From contig DITX01000130.1 in the NCBI GenBank assembly GCA_002422225.1, forward strand, positions 1-6,256: a DNA stretch of 6,256 nt, written 5' to 3'. This document shows positions 1 to 5,808 of this stretch, in pieces. The notes beneath the pieces were generated by a model. That model ran no database searches, was not told where the DNA came from, and was given only the letters and a program-made list of their open reading frames with translations. The position numbers were made by a program, and so were the translations under genes. Every line of letters begins with the position of its first letter. Position 1 is the stretch's first letter. This DNA comes from Gammaproteobacteria bacterium UBA6173 (GTDB lineage: Bacteria; Pseudomonadota; Gammaproteobacteria; Pseudomonadales; Pseudohongiellaceae).

Positions 1-151
1 CAATCGAGCTGTCGTGAGTGTAATAACTCGTACCCCAGCCGGCCCCCGCTGTCATACCCGTAACAACAAATGAATGAGTACCTAAAGCCAACGATATCGC
101 ATTGTCAGGTGCTGTTGAATAGGTCGTACACAAAGACGAGCCTCCACCACC
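1..151 (-). repeat. Long direct repeat, second LCCL-coding copy (cut by the window edge)
   Basis: Partner of the repeat at 595-742. It encodes GGGGSSLC, then GTHSFVVTG and GWGTSYYTHDSSI, which align with GGGSSSC, GTHTFAITG and GWGTHQYTHDSSI in the first copy. The unit probably continues beyond position 1 and may occur more than twice. Confidence 0.65.
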
Positions 152-868
152 ATGAGTAATTGATAAACTCAAACTGCTGCCAAGCGCACTGCAACCTGAG
201 CTATTGCAAGCGCTAACCGCATACTGAAAGACACCTTGCTCTGCCGCATAGATGGTATGGGATGGCACATAAAGTGTTGTAGGACTTCCGTTCTGAAAGA
301 GTACATAACTGGTTGCTTCTGGCACTGAATTCCAGGTCAAAACAAAGTTTTGACCCACAATTGGGCTGTTGTTGGAAGCCAGTAATCCAGAAGGCACCCC
401 TGGCGCTGAAGGCGCCGAACCGCCACAAAGACTCACAAGAGCCAGAGAATAAGTGCCGTGCCAACTGCCGTAGCTCGAAGTAGATACTCCATTGAGTGTT
501 GCGCCATCGTAACTGCTTAATCCGTCAGTTCGATGCACCTCAATAATTGCTGATTGATTATCGCTGACAATCCCTGCATGAACCGCCATTGCAGCGATCG
601 AACTGTCATGGGTGTATTGATGGGTTCCCCAGCCACTCCCAACTGTAGAACCAGTGATTGCAAATGTATGAGTACCTACTCCGAGGGACAAAGCATTTGC
701 TGGAGCTGGTGGATAGGCCGAGCATGATGAAGATCCACCACCTGTTGAACTCTGTGCGTGCACTAATGTTACTGTAGAAAAAAAATTCCAAATCAACACA
801 TGAATCATCAGCAGGAAGAATTTCAATAAATTTCTGGCATAGCTCTGTGTTTTGTAACCAGCTTCCAT
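1..868 (-). CDS. Secreted LCCL / fibronectin-III-like repeat protein (N-terminal part, gene continues past the left edge)
   Basis: An uninterrupted frame reads 289 codons from an ATG at 868-866 to the window edge. The ATG follows a G-rich stretch (GGGGGCGGGA) that can serve as ribosome binding site. Residues ~13-36 are hydrophobic after a basic start (K6, R12, K16), and VHA-Q at 36-39 is a plausible signal-peptidase I site, so export is expected. Residues ~49-148 resemble an LCCL domain: the core reads GWGTHQYTHDSSIAAMAVHAG (residues ~79-99), then a YDGATLNGVS segment; Cys49 and Cys148 bracket it. The usual Cys of the S-x-I-C motif is Ala92 here. Residues ~155-238 look like a fibronectin-III fold (LTWNSVPEATSYVLF, YAVSACNSSGCSA). 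A glycine linker precedes a second LCCL copy (residues ~247 on), cut by the edge. LCCL and Fn3 modules suggest extracellular binding; the ligand is unknown. It could be the head of a longer surface protein. Confidence 0.75.
   Translation of the reverse strand, partial: MEAGYKTQSYARNLLKFFLLMIHVLIWNFFSTVTLVHAQSSTGGGSSSCSAYPPAPANALSLGVGTHTFAITGSTVGSGWGTHQYTHDSSIAAMAVHAGIVSDNQSAIIEVHRTDGLSSYDGATLNGVSTSSYGSWHGTYSLALVSLCGGSAPSAPGVPSGLLASNNSPIVGQNFVLTWNSVPEATSYVLFQNGSPTTLYVPSHTIYAAEQGVFQYAVSACNSSGCSALGSSLSLSITHGGGGSSLCTTYSTAPDNAISLALGTHSFVVTGMTAGAGWGTSYYTHDSSI
595..742 (-). repeat. Long direct repeat, first LCCL-coding copy
   Basis: First copy (in gene order) of a diverged repeat coding for the start of an LCCL-like domain, with its partner at 1-151. 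The two copies lie 594 bp (198 codons) apart; for example the tyrosine-threonine-histidine-aspartate-serine motif recurs exactly 198 residues later. The DNA is clearly related but diverged, with a one-codon length difference near the glycine linker, so this is an old domain duplication rather than a recent one. Confidence 0.7.
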
Positions 869-970
869 TTCCCGCCCCCAATCCGTATAAATTTTGAGTA
901 ACACGTCACATTCCCGGCAATAAAACCAACAAGTTATTTACCACTCAAATTATTTTTGTTAGATATCGAA

Positions 971-1010
971 ATTGGATTGGATACCAATACAAATGCATCG
1001 TTTGGTATTG
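971..1010. promoter_or_regulatory. Candidate operator: overlapping inverted repeats in the divergent intergenic region
   Basis: The 199 bp between the secreted-protein gene (starting at 868, leftward) and the helix-turn-helix gene (starting at 1068, rightward) hold no gene. Within them, ATTGG occurs twice in tandem (971-980) and its complement CCAAT at 984-988 makes ATTGG-ATA-CCAAT. ATACCAA (981-987) pairs with TTGGTAT (1002-1008), and CAATAC (985-990) with GTATTG (1005-1010). The position 58-97 bp ahead of a DNA-binding protein gene fits autoregulation, possibly with control of the divergent gene. No convincing -35/-10 pair was seen on either strand. The assignment is inference. Confidence 0.35.
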
Positions 1011-1067
1011 AACGGAACTACATGCCTGTAAGTTAATTTTTACTGCGCGGCACTGACTGAGGTCTAC

Positions 1068-1460
1068 ATGGATAGTATTTCGAACAAGTTGAAGATTGCC
1101 AAACCGCTTCAATCAAGATGGATTAGAAAAGCCAGACAGGCATTGGGACTGGATGTCAAAACACTGGCTGGAATTTTAGACGTGTCACAGAGGACAATTA
1201 ATGCGTGGGAGAACGAGAGCAACAACAATCTTCCCTCACGAGATTGTCTGTTTATTTATTTAATACTCATGTTTGCAGAGGACGGATCTTCGTTGCCAGA
1301 ACCAATTCGATTAATTGAAATATCCAAAAGTCTCAATATCGCCGGCAATGAACCGCCAGCTAAAGTTTTATCAAGATTTTTTACAAGGCTAAACCGCAAC
1401 AATCAGGCTGTCGTGAACATGCTTACACGTACGCTTTACAGAACTCAGAGGCGTCTGTAA
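1068..1460 (+). CDS. XRE-type helix-turn-helix protein of unknown role
   Basis: 130-residue protein starting at an ATG with a GAGG ribosome binding site at 1059-1062, five bases upstream, and ending in TAA. Residues ~18-50 form a clear Cro/C1-type helix-turn-helix: a basic first helix (WIRKARQALG), a second helix (VKTLAGILDV) and a recognition helix (SQRTINAWENES). A hydrophobic stretch (residues ~61-69, LFIYLILMF) and a strongly basic C-terminal end (LTRTLYRTQRRL) follow; I do not recognise a domain there. The length and single domain suit a small transcription regulator or an antitoxin, but no partner toxin is adjacent: the gene is divergent from a secreted protein and convergent with hipA. 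Inverted repeats upstream (971-1010) suggest it may bind its own promoter. The gene is AT-richer than the hip genes to its right. Confidence 0.75.
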   Translation: MDSISNKLKIAKPLQSRWIRKARQALGLDVKTLAGILDVSQRTINAWENESNNNLPSRDCLFIYLILMFAEDGSSLPEPIRLIEISKSLNIAGNEPPAKVLSRFFTRLNRNNQAVVNMLTRTLYRTQRRL

Positions 1461-1484
1461 CAAAAGCACAGGGTTGGCACCCTG
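1459..1484 (-). terminator. Candidate intrinsic terminator of the hipBA transcript
   Basis: Read on the minus strand, a six-pair stem CAGGGT/ACCCTG (1484-1479 and 1474-1469) with a four-base loop is followed by TGCTTTTGTTA. It lies 10 bases beyond the hipA stop codon. On the plus strand no T-run follows the hairpin, so it should act mainly on leftward transcription. The short T-run makes it a moderate candidate. Confidence 0.45.
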
Positions 1485-1494
1485 GCGCGAACTT

Positions 1495-2626
1495 TCAGGA
1501 TTGCTGAGTCTGTGACAATCGGTGCACGCTGCGCACGCTATCGGCCATGTGCCTGTCGACTCTGGCAGCATCCACATACTCGGGCCAACGCAACACTGAG
1601 ACATACCTGATCGATCAAGGTTCTGGCCCTGCGCGGCTTGATTGCGCCAGCCTTGGCCAGCGCCAGTAAATCCTCAAGCTGAAAATCATCGCGCTTGCCG
1701 TTAATGCTCATCTGGTGCTGCGCGGTAAATTCTCCATCGGGATTGTAGGAGTAAGCCACATCAAATGCCGGCGATAGGCGCCACTGCCCTTGTGGATTCA
1801 TCAGGAATGCAATGTTTTTGACATGATTATCCTGATTTCTGGCGATCACGTTGAGTGCGGCCCTTAAGAGTTGTTGCTCCGCGTCCTTGATGGGATTCTC
1901 GCAAATTTGCAGGATGGCCTGCATGGCCTGCTCGTAGCTATAGCTGCCAGGGTCGTTGTAGTCATAATGACACAGGGCGCCCAGAGATAGCATGTGGAGC
2001 TTTTGCCTGTGTCGGTGCGATCAAAGCGTCGAGTCATAAAGTGCGCCCTGCCACCTTCTTCAAACAGCCGACACGTGGTCATGTCGATGCCAGCATTTTT
2101 AGCCATCAAATGATAAGCATATTCCAGTCGCCCGAAACCCAGCGGATCAGCCAGCTCCCGGTCCCTGTTGTTATTGACGCCATCAAATTTTAACAGCCAG
2201 TGCTCAAAGCCTGCCGGGCCACTTAGCTGGCCGGAGCGAAATTCGCCCGTACGGGGATTCCACAGCAGCAAGGCCTGTTGTCGGCTCAAATTCCAGCGCT
2301 CCCATACCGCGACGGCCGATATAGCACAGTCGCTCCACCGGATTCATGCTGTCTGGTTTTCGGCCCTGGCTGGCCAGCCAGGCATCGATCAGCCGGTTAC
2401 CAAACTTATCCGGCAGACTGTCGGCAAGCAGCCCCGGCAAGTTGGAGAAACTGCCGCGCAACTGCGGGAACTGATAAATAGCCTGCCGCAGCGGCATGGT
2501 CATCGGGCTGACCTCAATGCCCGAGCGCATGAAGGAGGCATCGTACTCAAAAACGCCAATTTCACGCTGAACATCCCAGATGACCGCACCGATGGTTCTG
2601 CCCCAGAGCCTCACTTCGGCGCTCAT
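1495..2626 (-). pseudogene. hipA: hipA-type serine/threonine kinase toxin, broken by three lesions
   Basis: HipA proteins are Ser/Thr kinases that arrest growth, in E. coli by phosphorylating glutamyl-tRNA synthetase, and are held by HipB. The start ATG (2626-2624) shares one base with the hipB stop (TGATG) and has AGGAG at 2639-2635. The N-terminal part is clear (VRLWGRTIGAVIWD, ADSLPDKFGNRLIDAWL, NPVERLCYIGRRGMGALEFEP). There the frame jumps (~2284-2290) straight to ALLLWNPRTGEFRSGQ. About 60 residues are missing, including the glycine/serine loop (SAGGAR-like) that family members carry and that holds the regulatory phosphoserine in E. coli HipA. A second shift lies in an A-run at 2001-2004: one more A would restore GKKLHMLSL. 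A third lies at ~1588-1591, after which WPEYVDAARVDRHMADSV runs to TGA at 1497-1495. The catalytic ARNQDNH (Asp at 1831-1829) and SPAFDV (Asp at 1762-1760) survive. No intact kinase can be made. Confidence 0.88.
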
Positions 2627-2994
2627 CAGGGCGTCTCCTGCTTATCCCAGGACCATGATGAGGTGGCTTTGATGGCTTTTTTTCTAGCCCGGCTGCGTGG
2701 AGTAGGGTGGCGGCCTGAGGTCCTGATGGCCTGCATTGGGCTGATACCGGCCTGTGGCAGCATGACATCCAGTAAATCCGCCTGACCCAGCGCCTGCAGT
2801 AAACGAATCAAGGTATCAATCGAGCCACCTTGTCCGGCCTCAAGGCGACGCAGGGTTCGAACGGCAATCCCGGATTTTTCCGCCAGTTCTGCCTGTGTGA
2901 TGTTTTGCTGCAGGCGAGCTGAGGCAACCCGCGCGCCGATTTCTCGCAGCACGGTATCGGGCGGAGCCACTTTAAAATCTATTTTAGAGGCCAT
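2626..2994 (-). CDS. hipB: HipB-type antitoxin and autorepressor
   Basis: 122-residue protein; HipB proteins dimerise, bind operators upstream of hipBA and sequester HipA. Residues ~17-75 are a Cro/C1-type helix-turn-helix: IGARVASARLQQ, then TQAELAEKSG and the recognition helix VRTLRRLEAG, then TLIRLLQALGQADLL. The basic tail (RHPTPRSRARKK, then WSWD) is typical of this HipB subfamily. I chose the ATG at 2994-2992 because AAAAGG lies six bases upstream. An in-frame ATG at 3045 sits directly behind the predicted -10 element, so it probably lies outside the transcript. The stop codon overlaps the hipA start by one base, implying translational coupling. The gene appears intact although its toxin partner is broken, so it may persist as a stand-alone repressor or as an antidote to another HipA. 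Confidence 0.85.
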   Translation of the reverse strand: MASKIDFKVAPPDTVLREIGARVASARLQQNITQAELAEKSGIAVRTLRRLEAGQGGSIDTLIRLLQALGQADLLDVMLPQAGISPMQAIRTSGRHPTPRSRARKKAIKATSSWSWDKQETP

Positions 2995-3016
2995 AAAAAG
3001 CCTTTTAAGTGAATAA

Positions 3017-3114
3017 AGCCAATATAAGAGGCTAATTACAGCCATTTATATACCAGCTCACACTGAATGAACCAAGTTGATATTGGCCTGCTTATTTAGA
3101 GGACATATTAGGCC
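3017..3114. promoter_or_regulatory. Candidate HipB operator half-sites around the hipBA promoter
   Basis: GCCAATAT (3018-3025) and ATATTGGC (3080-3087) are perfect complements flanking the predicted promoter; a near copy, ATATTAGGCC, is at 3105-3114. A closer inverted pair AGCC-(9)-GGCC-like, exactly AGCC (3017-3020) and GGCT (3030-3033), lies just downstream of the expected start of transcription. HipB proteins are known to bind paired inverted sites and bend the promoter DNA between them, which would fit this spacing. The assignment to HipB is inference. Confidence 0.35.
3047..3075 (-). promoter_or_regulatory. Candidate hipBA promoter
   Basis: On the minus strand TTGGTT (3075-3070) and TATATA (3052-3047) are separated by 17 bases, and TGG directly before the -10 element adds an extended -10 motif. 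Transcription would start near position 3040, leaving a leader of about 45 bases before the chosen hipB start. The -35 box is weak, which is common with an extended -10. Confidence 0.45.
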
Positions 3115-3265
3115 TATTAAACCCCTTACTCAACAATAAAAGGTCATTTATTACCTTTTTATGCGGACATGAGTTAACCAGCGGTGAATCATTCCAATTC
3201 GTGATGAACCACTTGGGGTAAATCCTCTGGGAAGGTTAGACTTGAGCGTCTGCTAACAGTTTTAT
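3109..3265 (+). other. AT-rich intergenic region with two hairpins upstream of the small membrane protein
   Basis: No gene was found between hipB and position 3286. The stretch contains the palindrome TAGGCCTA (3109-3116), a hairpin with seven-pair arms AAAAGGT (3138-3144) and ACCTTTT (3153-3159), and a second hairpin GTTAGAC (3235-3241) with GTCTGCTAAC (3248-3257), bulged by two or three bases and followed by AGTTTTATT. The second resembles an intrinsic terminator reading rightward, placed 29 bases before a start codon, so it could be an attenuator. It could also be the end of a small upstream transcript. No convincing -35/-10 pair was seen. Confidence 0.3.
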
Positions 3266-3285
3266 TGATCAAAGGATGAGATCAA

Positions 3286-3480
3286 ATGACAACACGCATG
3301 AAAAACAATCTTGTACTTACTTCAATCATCATGCTTTCATTTTTGCTTGGCATCAGAAACGCCGACCAAGCTGCAATTGTCGTCCTGTCAGCGGCCTGCA
3401 TACTGGGCAGTGTGATTTTGATAATTTACAAACGCAAAGCACCCTCCTCAACTACGACTGAGGACGATGCGCAAGCTTAA
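3286..3480 (+). CDS. Small two-helix membrane protein of unknown function
   Basis: 64-residue protein with two hydrophobic segments, residues ~9-23 (VLTSIIMLSFLLGI) and ~29-48 (AAIVVLSAACILGSVILIIY), separated by a short polar turn (RNADQ). The N-terminus is basic (R4, K6), the second helix is followed by KRK, and the tail is acidic and serine/threonine-rich (SSTTTEDDAQA). The positive-inside rule predicts a hairpin with both ends in the cytoplasm. The ATG at 3286 has AAAGGATGAG nine bases upstream; an overlapping ATG at 3276 in another frame sits on top of that site and is less likely. The last 29 bases overlap the 3' end of the RND permease remnant tail to tail. I do not recognise a family. 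Size and composition argue for a real gene, but it could be a chance frame. Confidence 0.55.
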   Translation: MTTRMKNNLVLTSIIMLSFLLGIRNADQAAIVVLSAACILGSVILIIYKRKAPSSTTTEDDAQA

Positions 3481-5808
3481 CTGAACGGCGACCGGTAATG
3501 CGGTCGGTAATCCAGCTTCGCACGGTGTACGCACCGACATATACCACCGGGATAAACACCAGTGTAATCAGTGTCGAAGCCAGCAAACCACCAATCACCA
3601 CGCGACCCAGCGATGCCTGCAATTCGGCGCTGGCCCCAATGCCCATGGCCATGGGCATTGGGGCCAGCACGGTGGTCAGCGTGGTCATCAGGATGGGACG
3701 CATGCGGAGCTTGCCAGCTTTGATAACCGCGGGCACCAGATCCATGCCTTCCTCGCGGCGCATCATGTTGATGTAATCCACCAGCAGAATGGCATTGTTA
3801 ACCACAATACCAATCAACATGATCAACCCCATAAAACTCTGCATGTTCAGCGTGGTACCGGTGGCCAGCAACATGGGCACTACGCCCACAATCGCCAGTG
3901 GCACTGAGAACATCACAATCAGCGGGTCAAGGTAGCGCTCAAACTGCGCGGCCATCACCATGTAAATCAACACCAGCGCCATCACAATGGCCATCACAAA
4001 ATCACGCTGGGCCTTTTGCTGCTCTTCATATTGCCCGCCGTACACCAGCGAGAAACCGTCAGGCAGTGGCATCAACGCCAGATCGGCACGAATACGATCA
4101 ACCGCATCACCGAGGGCAACACCGCTTTGCAGATTGGCGTTAATAAAAGTGACGCGTTGCCCGTCGATACGACGAATGTCGGTCGGGCCGCGGTCATAAC
4201 TGCTGGTCACCAGCGACGACAAAGGCACCACCTGGCCGTTTGAGGCGCGAATGGAAATATTGTCAATGTCCTGCACGTTCAGGCGGTCTTCCTGACGCAG
4301 ACGCATCACAATATCAATTTCCTCACCACGATCGCGGAATACCCCGGCACGCGATCCACCAATACTGGCCTGCACGGCGCGGCTGACATCTGCGACACTG
4401 ATGCCGAGACTGGCCATACGCTCGCGATCAAAACGGATATTCTGTTCGGGGCGCCCTTCCAGGCGACTCAAGTTGACGTCGGCGATGCCGGGGATCAACT
4501 CAACCCGCTGCTGCACGGCTTGCGCCACTTGTACCGCCTGATCCAGATCATAACCACGCAACTCGATCTGTACCGCATCGTCGCCGCCGCTGGACCCCAT
4601 CATGCGGTTCATAAAGCCCATGCCAGACTGCGCACGCACCTGCACACGCATACCGGGAATCGCCTGCTGAACGCGCGCACGTAAAAAATCAGCCAAGGCG
4701 TCCGCGTTCATGCTGCGCTCACCTTGGGGCACCAGTTGTATTTCGATTTCTTCGCTGCCGTTTGACACATCACGCAGGTAATGCAAGACATCCTGAGGTG
4801 GCAGAATGGACTGCACCACGGTATCCATTTCCATCAGGTAGGAGTGCAGGATGGCAATATTGGTGCCTTGATCCATGCTCATACGAATACGAATACTGTC
4901 GGCCTGCGGCTGAGGGCTCAATTCGTAGGACAGGTAGCGCGTGCCAAACAGCGATGCAGCCAGCAACACCATAGTACCCACGACCACCACCACGCGACCA
5001 CCATGGTGATGGAGCCATTGCGGAAAAACGCCATCAGTACAATAACGGTCAACAGGCCGCCCCATAATGCGGAGTTACGCACACTGTCAATGGACTGCTG
5101 GATAAACTGGCTTTGATCCTGAATCACAATCATGTTGATATCAGGGCGTTCGGCCTCGCGGCGAATCTCTTGCGCCACAGCCACTGTGTTGGCACCAGAC
5201 TGTTTACGGATACCCAGTCGCAACATCGGGGTCTCGTTGATTTCGACAAAGCGACCAATATCGCGCCTATCCAGCGATACTTCCGCCAAGTCTGCGACAC
5301 GAATCGGTACACCGTTGACGGTACGGATTACCGTGTCACGCACTTCCTACACGTTGTCATGCTCGCAGCGTGAGCGCACATACAAATCACTGAGACCGCG
5401 CTGCACGTTGCCGCCGGGCAATGTGGTGTTCTCGCGCCCGATAGCCGCACTGATATCGTTCATGGTCAGCCCGCTGGCCAACAGTCGGTCGCGGCTGACT
5501 TCCACACGTATTTCGCGGTTGATGCGCGGGGCATCGGCTTCATCAGGTATAGAGCGACGCACGCGATCCAGGGCTTCGCGCACATCATTACTGATTACGT
5601 CGATGTCGACGCCTTGGGCAAAACGCAGCGACACCGAGGCGTTGCCTTCGCGCGAAAACGAGGTCATGCGCTCAACATCAGGCACGACGGACAGCGCGTT
5701 CTCCAGTGGCTCGGTGATAAGCAACTCGATTTCTTCCGGGCCAACATTGGGATAACTGACCTGCACGGATAGCTCAGGCATTTCAATAGCGGGCAACAAA
5801 TCAACCGG
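3452..5808 (-). pseudogene. RND efflux permease remnant with large internal deletions and a nonsense codon
   Basis: RND permeases are ~1,000-residue, 12-helix inner-membrane proton antiporters that export drugs or other solutes with a periplasmic adaptor and an outer-membrane channel. About 780 residues remain here. Segment I begins PVDLLPAIEMPELSVQVSYP with no start codon or first helix, and breaks after DAPRI (5521). Segment II resumes in frame at REIRVEVSRDRLLASGLT, skipping ~55-60 residues, and meets an in-frame TAG (5349-5347) between CEHDNV and EVRDTVIRTVNG. It continues through the periplasmic domain to the second helix (LWGGLLTVIVLMAFFRN). There ~170-180 residues (helices 3-6) are missing, with a frameshift at ~5000-5025. 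Segment III is intact to the stop (3454-3452): helix 7 (RVVVVVGTMVLLAAS), the second periplasmic half, and helices 8-12 with the hallmark GIVVNNAILLVDYI. Its motifs suit the HAE1 (multidrug-type) family better than heavy-metal pumps. An out-of-frame ATG at 5065 could start a ~537-residue half-pump. Confidence 0.88.
3629..3668. repeat. Perfect 40-bp palindrome inside the permease remnant
   Basis: The 20-bp arm starting GCTGGCCCCAATG (3629-3648) is exactly complementary to 3649-3668, with no spacer. The centre is CCATGG-CCATGG. Because of this symmetry, the peptide APMPMAMGIGAS appears in frames of both strands. It lies in helix 11 of the permease, where relatives usually carry a leucine-rich stretch followed by a GEGAE-like motif; here that reads GIGASAE. 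Confidence 0.95.

Noticed and set aside
213..464. 83-codon minus-strand frame, and a 91-codon one at 606-881, within the secreted-protein region
   Set aside because: Both lie out of frame with the longer 289-codon frame, which has a signal peptide and domain repeats.
2168..2785. 205-codon open frame on the plus strand opposite hipA and hipB
   Set aside because: It is antisense to clear hipBA coding sequence, its product has no recognisable motif, and its codons mirror those of the genes below it.
3489..3506. Hairpin CGACCG/CGGTCG just after the small membrane protein gene
   Set aside because: No T-run follows on either strand and it lies inside permease codons (DRITGR), so a terminator call is not supported.
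3498..3776. Plus-strand frame containing the same APMPMAMGIGAS peptide as the permease
   Set aside because: The shared peptide is a by-product of the 40-bp palindrome; the rest of the frame is antisense noise.
5132..5755. 207-codon open frame on the plus strand opposite the permease remnant
   Set aside because: Serine/arginine-rich low-complexity translation typical of the complement of a conserved gene; the minus strand carries the real RND signature.
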